A stretch of DNA of 13,624 nt from an uncultured Bacilli bacterium (lineage in GTDB: Bacteria > Bacillota_I > Bacilli_A > RF39 > UBA660). How positions within the stretch are numbered: position 1 is the stretch's first letter; each line of letters starts with the position of its first letter. Below the pieces are notes generated by a model, which did not search any database, was not told the origin of the DNA, and saw nothing but the letters and a program-made list of their open reading frames with translations. The stretch spans positions 1 to 13,624 of the forward strand of contig CAJTRV010000036.1 of the NCBI GenBank assembly GCA_910578855.1, in the 5' to 3' direction. A program made the position numbers and the translations under genes. Positions 1 through 6,348 of this stretch are shown piece by piece.

Positions 1-1
1 T

Positions 2-406
2 ACTTGGAGAATTCACAAGGTAAAGCATATCAATGAAGAATATCACGACCGCTATATATTGATTCAAAAAGTAGGTTATTGGATGAATAATGGGCACCAT
101 TTAGGAACTTTAGCAGTAATAAAGATCTCTGCTGATAAAGAAATCTTGAATCCTGAGACAGTATTTGCCGAAAGTGAACAAGCGTACATTGGTAGGTATA
201 CGAAAGATACCTTGTATCATGTTATAACGATCTGTTGGAAAGAAAACGATAAAGAATTAAAACGCTTAAAATATTTAGGAAATTATCCAATTGATCCCCA
301 AGATATCCAATATATCAATGATAAAAAATATTTATCTCATTCTCGTTCTTTAGAATTAAAAATAGATGGACAATTTGATATTGTAAATTATAAATTATAT
401 TGTTAG
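2..406 (+). CDS. 3' part of an unrecognised protein gene (5' end outside window)
   Basis: The reading frame is open from base 2 to the TAG at 404-406, giving at least 134 residues, and it runs off the left edge of the window. The first internal start-like codon (TTG at 59) has no ribosome binding site, so I read this as a gene truncated by the window edge. The visible part is soluble and mixed charged/aromatic, with no membrane segment, signal peptide or catalytic motif I recognise. It includes a GYWMNNGHHLGTL stretch and a hydrophilic C-terminus ending in KLYC. The downstream mscL begins 28 bp later with its own SD and no terminator between, so the two may be co-transcribed. I do not assign a function. 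Confidence 0.75.
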   Translation, partial: TWRIHKVKHINEEYHDRYILIQKVGYWMNNGHHLGTLAVIKISADKEILNPETVFAESEQAYIGRYTKDTLYHVITICWKENDKELKRLKYLGNYPIDPQDIQYINDKKYLSHSRSLELKIDGQFDIVNYKLYC

Positions 407-434
407 GATTAGAAATAATATGAAAGGAGTTTAT

Positions 435-836
435 ATGAAGAAAGAAGTTACAAATTTTAAAGCATTTATTATGCGGGGAAATGTTTTCGACATGGCTGTT
501 GGGGTTATTGTCGGTGGAGCCTTTGGAAAGATCGTCACCTCACTAGTGAATGATATTTTAATGCCCTTAATTGGAATCCTATTAGGTGGTCATGACTTTA
601 GTAAAATGATGTTTACGATTGGGAGTGCCAATATCAAATATGGGGTGTTTCTTCAGAATATTGTTGATTTTCTAATTATCGCTGGATCAATTTATCTTAT
701 GATTCAAGTAGTAGAGCGAATTACTAAAAAACGAAATGTTTTAGAAGAACAACCACAAGAAACTGCGAAGCCAGCCCAAGAAATATTGCTTGCTGAGATA
801 AGAGATTTGTTAAAAGAAAATAAAAAGAAAAACTAG
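435..836 (+). CDS. mscL: Large-conductance mechanosensitive channel MscL
   Basis: This encodes the homopentameric membrane channel that opens under high membrane tension and releases solutes during hypo-osmotic shock. The 133-residue product has the usual family length (about 120-150). Residues 14-27 (RGNVFDMAVGVIVG) are the family signature at the start of TM1 (about 18-45). A periplasmic-type loop with GGHDFSK follows, then TM2 (about 72-95), and a charged C-terminal helix (AEIRDLLKENKKK) typical of the cytoplasmic bundle. I chose ATG 435 because AAAGGAG at 423-429 lies just upstream; the in-frame ATG at 420 has no SD and would add MKGVY before the conserved start. The TAG stop sits inside a bidirectional hairpin terminator shared with the convergent small gene. 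Confidence 0.96.
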   Translation: MKKEVTNFKAFIMRGNVFDMAVGVIVGGAFGKIVTSLVNDILMPLIGILLGGHDFSKMMFTIGSANIKYGVFLQNIVDFLIIAGSIYLMIQVVERITKKRNVLEEQPQETAKPAQEILLAEIRDLLKENKKKN

Positions 837-856
837 GTCAAATTGATCTAGTTTTA
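831..856. terminator. Bidirectional terminator between mscL and the 36-codon gene
   Basis: AACTAGGTCAA (831-841) and TTGATCTAGTT (843-853) form a near-perfect inverted repeat with one G.U pair; a few central bases form the loop. It is followed by TTTT on the plus strand and preceded by AAAAA, so the minus-strand transcript also ends in a U run. It overlaps the stop codon of mscL and abuts that of the opposing small gene, which suits a shared convergent terminator. Confidence 0.65.
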
Positions 857-964
857 AAAATAAGCAAATATTGAAGCGACAAACGATCCAATCATCGCGA
901 GTAATAAAAAGATCACGACGATCTTTTGACCATTTATTTTATTCTTCTTTGATTTCTTATTCAT
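854..964 (-). CDS. 36-residue single-pass membrane protein, DUF4044/Prli42-like
   Basis: A short gene of 36 codons: lysine/asparagine-rich N-terminus (MNKKSKKNKINGQK), then one hydrophobic segment (VVIFLLLAMIGSFVASIFAYF) reaching the C-terminus. It has a clear SD (GAGGTG about 8 nt before ATG) and a TATAAT box upstream at 987-982, and it ends in a hairpin shared with mscL. Basic N-tail plus a small-residue-rich terminal helix is the layout of the tiny Firmicutes proteins DUF4044 and Prli42; Prli42 anchors the stressosome in Listeria. The resemblance is in architecture and the MIGSFVAS-type motif, so family membership is an inference and function is unproven. The gene is easy to miss because of its size. 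Confidence 0.7.
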   Translation of the reverse strand: MNKKSKKNKINGQKIVVIFLLLAMIGSFVASIFAYF

Positions 965-981
965 TTTAACACCTCATTACC

Positions 982-1010
982 ATTATACTAGAAAAGATAA
1001 TATTTTGGAA
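982..1010 (-). promoter_or_regulatory. Promoter of the 36-codon gene
   Basis: On the minus strand a perfect TATAAT (987-982) is preceded, after 17 nt, by TTCCAA (1010-1005), a poor -35. The same hexamer read on the plus strand (TTGGAA, 1005-1010) could serve as a weak -35 for spoIIM with TAATAT at 1027-1032. The divergent promoters therefore may overlap. Confidence 0.45.
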
Positions 1011-1051
1011 TATATTTTATTCTGTTTAATATGATTAAGTAGAGGTGACTT

Positions 1052-1678
1052 ATGAAAACAATGGACAAGCTAAAAAACAAAGTAACGAATAAAAAAAAGA
1101 TGTTAACCTTTTTACTGGGAATTTTATTGATTGGAATTCTAGCAGGCTCCCTTTTTATTGTAATGTTAAATAGTAGTGATAAGACAATGATTAAGGATTA
1201 TTTAGAACAGTTTACGAATTCAGTTCAAAGCCATAAATTAAATTATGGGCAAGCGCTCATGAGTTCACTGGGAACAAATTTATTTTTTGTTATAATGATT
1301 TGGCTATTAGGAATTTCGGTGATTGGCCTACCAATTATGATTTTTTTCTATTTTTCTAAGGCTTTTATCCTAGGATTCAGTGTATCTAGTATTATTTATC
1401 AATATAAGCTAAAAGGGTGTTTACTAGCTTTCTTTTATGTATTTCCGCATCATATAGGAAATATCTTAATTTATACCTTTCTAATGCTTTATTCAACGCG
1501 TTTATCCCTTCATATTAGTAAGATGTTACTTGCTAAAAAAACGCTTGATTTCAAGCGAATTATGACCCGTTATAGCATGGTGTTACTAATATCGGTAATT
1601 GGGGTTAGTGTTACCTCATTATTTGAAGTATTTGTTATGCCAACTTGCATCGAATTTATTCTTCCTATAATAAAATAG
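1052..1678 (+). CDS. spoIIM: Stage II sporulation protein M (SpoIIM) family membrane protein
   Basis: The 208-residue product is close in length to B. subtilis SpoIIM (about 214), the membrane scaffold that holds the peptidoglycan hydrolases SpoIID and SpoIIP for septal thinning and engulfment of the forespore. It shows a basic N-tail, TM1 at about 17-39, a short hydrophilic loop (40-72), and four more hydrophobic stretches at about 77-100, 103-116, 122-147 and 175-199. The family feature is a Pro-His pair between helices, here FPHHIGN (131-137). The start has SD GAGGTG at 1042-1047. The gene is monocistronic, and its stop lies 18 bp from the convergent pepF stop with no obvious terminator between. 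SpoIIM homologues also occur in non-sporulating Firmicutes relatives, so sporulation itself is not proven. Confidence 0.85.
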   Translation: MKTMDKLKNKVTNKKKMLTFLLGILLIGILAGSLFIVMLNSSDKTMIKDYLEQFTNSVQSHKLNYGQALMSSLGTNLFFVIMIWLLGISVIGLPIMIFFYFSKAFILGFSVSSIIYQYKLKGCLLAFFYVFPHHIGNILIYTFLMLYSTRLSLHISKMLLAKKTLDFKRIMTRYSMVLLISVIGVSVTSLFEVFVMPTCIEFILPIIK

Positions 1679-1696
1679 GAACGAGAGTGATTTAAA

Positions 1697-3466
1697 TTAT
1701 GATGACTGGGCCATGAAACTTTCTAATTGTGATAATAATGTATCTAGTAATGTTAAGGCGTCTTCAATGTAATGACCATCCGTTAAGTCAATATGGATGG
1801 TTTTTAAAGCCTCGGTAATGGAAACACTTTTTCCAAGCGATAAAAAAGCAATGTATTCATTAACGAAATCGTTAGAATGTTGTAATTGATAAACAATCGA
1901 TCCAGCAATGGCTAATCCGGTTGCATATTGCCATAGATAAAAACTTTCATAAAGATAATAATGCGGGATCTTCTCCCAACCAGTTTCTAATGCTTTTTCA
2001 CAAATGACTGTATCACCATAATACTTTTGATATAACGATAAATAGGTCTCATTTAAAACGGTATTTGTTACCATTTTATTTCCTTGTTTTTGTTGAAAGG
2101 CATTTATTTCAAATTCTGTCATCATAGTTTGATTATAAAGTGAGTTGATCATTCCTTGAATTGTTTGATCTAATATATAGATTGCCTCATCGTTTGATTT
2201 ACTATGTTGAAGCAAGTAATCAGTAAGTAATAGTTCATTTACCTTAGAGGCAATCTCAGCTAGAAACAAACTATATTCGAATGTTACAAATGGTTGGTGT
2301 TCCTTTGCATAGGCTGTGTGAATCATATGTCCAAATTCATGACATAAGGTTTTTAAGCTCTGATAATTGTGACGAAAATTAACAGATACGTAAGGGACTC
2401 CAGTATAAGAAATTGCCGTAAAGGAATCTTTACGTTTATGAGGTTTTTCAAAAAAGTCAACCCATCCTTCAGCTAAGGCTTGATCAATATAGGCAAGTGT
2501 TGGACTCCCTAGTACAGAAAGCGCTTGTTTGATGATATCAATTGCTTCTTCTAACTCGTAGTGTTGAGTCGAAATCACTCCCAGTGGTAAAACTTTATCA
2601 TAATGATGATATTGTTTTAATCCAGCTACGCGTTTTTTAATTTTGTAATAGCGGTGGAGTGGGTCTAAGTGTTTTAAAACTGTTTCAATTAGCTTTGTGA
2701 CGATATCCGCTGGCAACAATTCTTGATCAAGTTTCATTTCTAATACCGAATCATATTGTTTTAGGTGGGCAAGGGCGATTTCTTGATCCAATTTCATATT
2801 GTATAGATAAGCCATGGAGTGCTGTAACTGTTGATAACCGGCTAGATTGGCAAGGAAGGCATCGCGCCGTTCTTCTTGATTGCTAGACTTCATATATCGC
2901 TCAGCATTACTTGGGTTACTTTCAACAGTTTTTCCATTTTGATCTACAAAGGTCCCAAAGACAATGTCTTGTTCCATTAAAGCACGATACAGTCTTTGAA
3001 TTGATGTCTGTTGCTTTGTTAAGACTTCAAGGGCAGATTGTTGTTCCTTAGATATGATGTGTTGTTGCTGTTTAAAGATAGTTTCTAAATATGGCTGGTA
3101 AGACTGCACCTCCGGACGATTAACCCAAGCTTTCATATCCGGTCGATGTTTTATGATATACGCTTCAAGTTGTGTTTTTAATTGCAATAATTTGGCATAT
3201 AACGACCATGCACGTTGCGATAAGGTTGTCATTATTTCATCCGTACTATCTTGATCAACATGACGTTTTCCATAACAATATAATCGCTCAATTGTTTCTT
3301 CAATTTGAAATTGTGTGGTTATCATTGCTATAAAATGGTTATAATCAAGTGTATCAGCATTGATTTGTTGCTCCAATTTTACCAATTGTTGTTCTACGTT
3401 ATGATAATCTGTTTCCCATGCTTCCACTCCTGAATATAAATGTGTATAATCCCAATTTGTTTTCAT
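1697..3466 (-). CDS. pepF: Oligoendopeptidase F, M3 family zinc metallopeptidase
   Basis: A cytoplasmic zinc metallopeptidase that cleaves short peptides (roughly 7-17 residues in characterised relatives), used in peptide turnover. The 589-residue length fits the family (about 600). The N-terminal two thirds is helical. The catalytic core holds HEFGH at residues 376-380 (zinc ligands H376 and H380, catalytic E377), and the third ligand is most likely E404 in FLAEIAS. Upstream of HExxH, the SYTGVPYVSVNF segment (353-364) corresponds to the conserved substrate-binding strand. No signal peptide is visible. ATG 3466 is supported by GAGGTG 6 nt upstream and an extended -10 promoter. The gene is convergent with spoIIM and divergent from mnmA. 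The first 22 bases of its leader and start equal those of spoIIM. Confidence 0.95.
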   Translation of the reverse strand: MKTNWDYTHLYSGVEAWETDYHNVEQQLVKLEQQINADTLDYNHFIAMITTQFQIEETIERLYCYGKRHVDQDSTDEIMTTLSQRAWSLYAKLLQLKTQLEAYIIKHRPDMKAWVNRPEVQSYQPYLETIFKQQQHIISKEQQSALEVLTKQQTSIQRLYRALMEQDIVFGTFVDQNGKTVESNPSNAERYMKSSNQEERRDAFLANLAGYQQLQHSMAYLYNMKLDQEIALAHLKQYDSVLEMKLDQELLPADIVTKLIETVLKHLDPLHRYYKIKKRVAGLKQYHHYDKVLPLGVISTQHYELEEAIDIIKQALSVLGSPTLAYIDQALAEGWVDFFEKPHKRKDSFTAISYTGVPYVSVNFRHNYQSLKTLCHEFGHMIHTAYAKEHQPFVTFEYSLFLAEIASKVNELLLTDYLLQHSKSNDEAIYILDQTIQGMINSLYNQTMMTEFEINAFQQKQGNKMVTNTVLNETYLSLYQKYYGDTVICEKALETGWEKIPHYYLYESFYLWQYATGLAIAGSIVYQLQHSNDFVNEYIAFLSLGKSVSITEALKTIHIDLTDGHYIEDALTLLDTLLSQLESFMAQSS

Positions 3467-3484
3467 AAGTCACCTCTATTTAAA

Positions 3485-3493
3485 ATTATATCA
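3485..3493 (-). promoter_or_regulatory. Extended -10 promoter of pepF
   Basis: Reading the minus strand, TGATATAAT (3493-3485) is a full extended -10 (TGnTATAAT), 19 nt upstream of the pepF start codon. No convincing -35 is seen 16-18 nt further up, as is common for extended -10 promoters. Confidence 0.55.
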
Positions 3494-3529
3494 TATGTAT
3501 ATGAAAAAACAGATGATTTTTGATAATAG

Positions 3530-3558
3530 TTGTTCTTTTTTTTCTTCTATAGTATAAT
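3530..3558 (+). promoter_or_regulatory. Promoter of mnmA
   Basis: TTGTTC (3530-3535), a 17-nt spacer and a perfect TATAAT (3553-3558), with the start codon 33 nt downstream. It is divergent from the pepF promoter. Confidence 0.6.
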
Positions 3559-3590
3559 GAAATCACAAGAAGTGGAAGGTGATACAGACG

Positions 3591-4700
3591 ATGAAAAAAA
3601 AGGTTGTCATTGGAATGAGTGGGGGAGTAGACAGTAGTGTTGCCGCTATCATTCTTTTAAAACAAGGTTATGAAGTGATAGGACTATTTATGCGTAACTG
3701 GGATAGTTTAGTCAATAATGATATTATGGGGAATCCTGATTTATTGAATCAAGATATATGCCCCCAAGAGCAGGATTATAATGATGCTAAAAAAGTGTGC
3801 GAAACATTGGGTATCCCACTTCATCGAGTAGATTTCGTCAAAGAGTATTGGGATTATGTATTTACTTATTTTTTAGATGAGTTAAAGCATGGTAGAACAC
3901 CAAATCCAGACATTATGTGTAATAAATATATTAAATTTGATATGTTTGCGAAAGAAGCGCAGAAATTGGGAGCTGACTATATCGCAACTGGACACTATGC
4001 GCGAATCAAAGACGGAAAATTATTGCGGGGAATTGATACCAATAAAGATCAAAGTTATTTTCTAAGCCAAGTATCGCAAGAGCAATTAGCCAATGTTTTG
4101 TTTCCAATTGGTGAGCTAACCAAACCAGAAGTTCGGGCAATTGCCGAAGAATATGGTTTAATTACGGCAAAGAAGAAAGACTCGACGGGAATTTGTTTTA
4201 TTGGGGAACGTAATTTTACTAAGTTTCTTGAAAATTATCTTCCCAATCACCCTGGTGATGTTGTTGACATTGAGCAAAATCAGGTGATTGGTCGTCACAT
4301 TGGTTTGATGTATTATACCATTGGTCAACGACGAGGTTTAAACATTGGTGGTAGTAAACAAAGAATGTTTGTCGTTGGAAAAGATCTTGAAAAAAATATC
4401 TTATATATTTCATATGGAAATACCGATTATTTAATGAGCGATGCCTGTATTGTTGATACCGTTACTTTTAATAGTGATATCAAACCTCAACATTGTACAG
4501 CTAAATTTCGATACCGCCAAACAGACCATGAAGTAACCGTTACCAATCTTGAAGATGGAACTTTGCTGGTAAGCTATCCACAAGGGATCAAATCAGTAAC
4601 CCCAGGGCAAGCGTGTGTCTTCTACTTAGGAGAACAGTGTCTTGGTGGAGGGATTATAAAGGAAGTACGAAAAAACAATCAAAAGTTATGGTATTTATAA
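3591..4700 (+). CDS. mnmA: tRNA-specific 2-thiouridylase MnmA
   Basis: MnmA adenylates and then thiolates C2 of the wobble uridine U34 in tRNA-Lys, tRNA-Glu and tRNA-Gln, with sulfur supplied through cysteine desulfurase relays. The 369-residue length matches the E. coli enzyme (368). The PP-loop ATP-binding motif is SGGVDSS (residues 10-16). The conserved NPDIMCN carries C110 and STGICFIGER carries C202, the catalytic and sulfur-carrying pair, both present. The C-terminal beta-barrel region includes YYTIGQRRGL. I chose ATG 3591 with SD GGAAGG/AGGTG at 3574-3581; the upstream in-frame GTG (3579) lies inside that SD. It is a single-gene unit with its own promoter and a hairpin after the stop. 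Confidence 0.97.
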   Translation: MKKKVVIGMSGGVDSSVAAIILLKQGYEVIGLFMRNWDSLVNNDIMGNPDLLNQDICPQEQDYNDAKKVCETLGIPLHRVDFVKEYWDYVFTYFLDELKHGRTPNPDIMCNKYIKFDMFAKEAQKLGADYIATGHYARIKDGKLLRGIDTNKDQSYFLSQVSQEQLANVLFPIGELTKPEVRAIAEEYGLITAKKKDSTGICFIGERNFTKFLENYLPNHPGDVVDIEQNQVIGRHIGLMYYTIGQRRGLNIGGSKQRMFVVGKDLEKNILYISYGNTDYLMSDACIVDTVTFNSDIKPQHCTAKFRYRQTDHEVTVTNLEDGTLLVSYPQGIKSVTPGQACVFYLGEQCLGGGIIKEVRKNNQKLWYL

Positions 4701-4707
4701 ACAAATT

Positions 4708-4732
4708 AAAATCACTTTAGACAAGTGATTTT
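4708..4732 (+). terminator. Hairpin terminator after mnmA
   Basis: AAAATCACTT (4708-4717) and AAGTGATTTT (4723-4732) form a perfect 10-bp stem with a TAGAC loop, 7 nt after the mnmA stop. The T run is within the 3' arm only, so termination strength is uncertain. Confidence 0.6.
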
Positions 4733-4747
4733 ATAGTATACTTTTCC

Positions 4748-4788
4748 TTGACACTTGACATTTGACACATGTGTGATAAAATGATAAT
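4748..4788 (+). promoter_or_regulatory. Promoter/operator of the HTH regulator: three TTGACA heptads plus a palindrome
   Basis: TTGACA occurs three times at exact 7-bp steps (4748-4753, 4755-4760, 4762-4767). The second pairs with TAAAAT (4777-4782) at 16 nt, and the third with GATAAT (4783-4788) at 15 nt. A perfect 10-bp palindrome ACACATGTGT (4765-4774) lies between -35 and -10, where a bound repressor would block polymerase. SD AGGAGG follows at 4790-4794 region, with ATG at 4803. Autoregulation by the encoded HTH protein is an inference. Confidence 0.6.
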
Positions 4789-4802
4789 AGGAGGTTATAG
4801 AT

Positions 4803-5582
4803 ATGGACAGACTAAATGAATTGTTACATGAATTAGGAATATCAAAAGTAAAACTTGCAAAGTTTTTAGGAGTATCTAGACAAATGATTTATAATTATTT
4901 AGAACTAGATGATATAAATAAATGGCCCAAAGATAAAAAGGTACTACTGCTAAATCTATTTGGAATTAAATCACCAGAGGAATTAGAACAGATTAAAGTA
5001 GATACTGACTATATTTTAAGTGTAGAAAATCGCATGAATAATATTTTAAATGAAAATGACGAGAGTGGGGGAGCGACTAGTAAGTCTTTGGTCGGATTAA
5101 AAAAACGTGATCAAGAATTGGTTCATAATATCATTGACATTATGAAAGAGCGTTTAGAAGATGATAAAACGGATGAGAGTTACTATATTTTCAAATATAT
5201 GTATCATTTTATTCAATCACTAGACACCTCAAAAGAACTAAAATATATGTTGGCATATGTTTCAAAAGCAACGGGTTTTATTAAACCTTTAGAATTTGTT
5301 TTTGATGAAGAAGAACAATTTGTTTTTGAAAGTATCTTATTTTCAGGGATGACGTTATATAATAATGGGGGAGCAAGTAATGCGAAAATAGCAGAATCTC
5401 ATCGCCGGTTTGTCAATCAGATCGAACATAAAATTGAAGAAAAAATGAGCCGAACATTAGAACTAAATTCTGCCAAGGTCCAAGCAATGCGAGAATTAGG
5501 TTATACTGAGATTAACGAGGCAAATGCGGCCGAAGTATTTGAAAAAATAGCGGAAATCCAATCGCGAAAAATAACCAATTAA
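4803..5582 (+). CDS. XRE-type HTH transcriptional regulator, 259 residues
   Basis: The N-terminus (about residues 5-40) reads as a helix-turn-helix of the XRE/cro class: ISKVKLAKFLGVSRQMIYNYL, with the usual LAxxLGVSxxxIxxY pattern. The remainder (about 65-259) is acidic and helical, with a charged segment (residues 95-125), aromatic-rich helices (YYIFKYMYHF), and a C-terminal coiled-coil-like stretch rich in Glu/Ala/Lys. I do not recognise it as a named ligand-binding domain. SD AGGAGG lies 8 nt before ATG. It is monocistronic, with its own promoter/operator and a very strong downstream terminator. It sits at the chromosome-prophage border; gene style and separate terminator suggest a host gene, but a role in the adjoining element cannot be excluded. 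Confidence 0.8.
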   Translation: MDRLNELLHELGISKVKLAKFLGVSRQMIYNYLELDDINKWPKDKKVLLLNLFGIKSPEELEQIKVDTDYILSVENRMNNILNENDESGGATSKSLVGLKKRDQELVHNIIDIMKERLEDDKTDESYYIFKYMYHFIQSLDTSKELKYMLAYVSKATGFIKPLEFVFDEEEQFVFESILFSGMTLYNNGGASNAKIAESHRRFVNQIEHKIEEKMSRTLELNSAKVQAMRELGYTEINEANAAEVFEKIAEIQSRKITN

Positions 5583-5600
5583 TATAAACATATGGTATTA

Positions 5601-5638
5601 AAAAAAATAGTATTTTAACGATTAAATACTATTTTTTT
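5601..5638. terminator. Strong bidirectional terminator after the HTH regulator
   Basis: A perfect 15-bp inverted repeat (5601-5615 against 5624-5638) with an 8-nt loop TAACGATT. The outer part of the stem is A7/T7, giving a U run for transcripts from either side. It isolates the host gene from the prophage. Confidence 0.8.
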
Positions 5639-5639
5639 A

Positions 5640-5791
5640 ATGTTCACTCCCCTCTTTTCTTTGAGTTATCATTAGAGTAGGTGAGCATAATGCTTCCCCT
5701 CTTATACATGAAAATTCTAGTAATTAGTTAATTAGCAATAAATAGAGTATAGAGTATAATTTAAGCTTGGTTTTTTAACATATATTTAATT
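5640..5791. other. Host-prophage junction spacer, no gene recognised
   Basis: About 150 bp with no convincing gene. It contains CCCCTCTT twice (about 5649 and 5694), an SD-like GTAGGTGAG before a 13-codon ORF (5690-5731, probably meaningless or a remnant start), and a promoter-like TTAGCA-17-TATAAT (5732-5760). It lacks similarity to the right end of the prophage, so the left limit of phage-related DNA lies near 5792. Confidence 0.5.
5732..5760 (+). promoter_or_regulatory. Promoter-like sequence facing the phage remnant
   Basis: TTAGCA (5732-5737, four of six consensus bases), 17-nt spacer, TATAAT (5755-5760). Nothing intact lies downstream before the terminators at 6082-6155, so it may be a relic or chance match in AT-rich DNA. 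Confidence 0.3.
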
Positions 5792-6017
5792 ATAGAATAC
5801 GATACTTTACATGTATAAACGAGAATGAATCAATCAACAATATTATATCAATGGATTATGATTATGATAATGTAGATCCAAGCAATATTTATATTCATAG
5901 TATTGATGGTAAGGCATATAATTATGAATATGATAAATGTAAAAAAGATAACTTATATTTTAAAAAACTAAAAGCGAATTAGAAGCAAATAAATGATCAA
6001 CTAATCACTTATATTAT
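5792..6017 (+). repeat. Left copy of prophage terminal direct repeat
   Basis: This stretch matches 13395-13624 at the right end of the window with about a dozen substitutions, one 3-nt and one 1-nt indel. The last 48 or so bases are identical. The similarity stops only because the window ends at 13624, so the true repeat may extend toward 6060 or beyond. The period is 7607 bp. Confidence 0.9.
5809..5982 (+). pseudogene. Remnant of the 124-residue phage membrane protein gene (C-terminal part only)
   Basis: Reading ACA TGT at 5809 onward gives TCINENESI..., colinear with the last 57 or so codons of the gene at 13215-13589, ending in KAN and TAG at 5980-5982. One codon (Lys in DNKVD) is missing, and a 1-nt deletion near 5801-5806 shifts the frame upstream. 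The N-terminal and membrane-segment codons are absent. Most substitutions are silent or conservative, which suggests it comes from a related phage and has not decayed for long. Confidence 0.85.
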
Positions 6018-6062
6018 GGAAACTATACAACTTACGATAATCTATAATATTTATTTATTTTG

Positions 6063-6090
6063 AGTTAACATAAAATTTGAGAAAAAAGTG
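6063..6090 (-). other. dif-like XerCD site candidate in the unit-end spacer
   Basis: On the minus strand, TTATGTTAACT (6073-6063) closely matches the conserved XerD arm of chromosomal dif sites (B. subtilis TTATGTAAACT, E. coli TTATGTTAAAT, from memory). The opposite arm (CACTTTTTTCT) is degenerate beyond the ACTT. This resembles attP sites of XerCD-exploiting filamentous phages, whose second arm is often poor. The arm overlaps a terminator stem. The candidate is suggestive only. Confidence 0.35.
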
Positions 6091-6111
6091 ATATTGATAT
6101 TACTTTTTTTT
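6082..6111 (+). terminator. Terminator at the end of the phage rightward transcription unit
   Basis: AAAAAAGTGATAT (6082-6094) pairs with ATATTACTTTTTT (6097-6109), 13 bp with one G.U pair, and a T run to 6111. In a circular or tandem phage unit this lies after the last rightward gene and faces the leftward lysogeny operon. Confidence 0.65.
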
Positions 6112-6118
6112 GATTTGA

Positions 6119-6155
6119 AAAAAGAACGCGAGCATTCCCCACGAGCGTTCTTTTT
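6119..6155. terminator. Bidirectional terminator of the lysogeny operon
   Basis: AAAAAGAACGC (6119-6129) and GCGTTCTTTTT (6145-6155) form a perfect 11-bp stem with a 15-nt loop. The minus-strand transcript ends in a U run right after the 42-codon gene; the T run on the plus strand also allows rightward termination. Confidence 0.75.
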
Positions 6156-6282
6156 AATAAGGATTAATAATACTTCCGATTTTGAAACTAATCCAAAATA
6201 TAATTGACATAAATAGTGCTATAGTTAGTCCACCTATAAATGCACCAATTGTCCATAAAAAGCCTTGTTTAATCTCTTTCAT
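6154..6282 (-). CDS. 42-residue membrane protein of the phage lysogeny operon
   Basis: The gene begins MKEIKQGFLW and contains one or two hydrophobic stretches (about residues 8-32) with GAFIGG and FMSIIFWI, ending GSIINPY. The SD AAAGGAG lies 8 nt before ATG and is strong, so it is probably translated. It lies 66 bp downstream of the XRE repressor on the same strand, with a terminator right after its stop, so it is expected to be expressed in the lysogen. Small membrane proteins made from a prophage's lysogenic operon often block superinfection by related phages (for example PfsE in Pf phage). That role here is inference from position and topology; no homologue is recognised. Confidence 0.72.
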   Translation of the reverse strand: MKEIKQGFLWTIGAFIGGLTIALFMSIIFWISFKIGSIINPY

Positions 6283-6348
6283 AAAGCGCACTCCTTTCGA
6301 TCAATATATCTATATAAAATATAAAGCCTGTACTAGCGCTTTTATCAA

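Noticed and set aside
4219..4413. 64-codon ORF on the minus strand inside mnmA
   Set aside because: It lies wholly within a well-supported enzyme gene, has no SD and has a low-complexity Gln/His/Tyr composition; it is a shadow frame.
5690..5731. 13-codon ORF (MLPLLYMKILVIS) with an SD-like GTAGGTGAG
   Set aside because: Too short to support as a gene; possibly a remnant start of an interrupted gene, but nothing downstream continues the frame.
5783..5815. TAGAATACGATACTTTACATG as a dif site
   Set aside because: Partial resemblance to B. subtilis dif only, and the right-hand homologue of this stretch is protein-coding; the 6063-6090 candidate is better.
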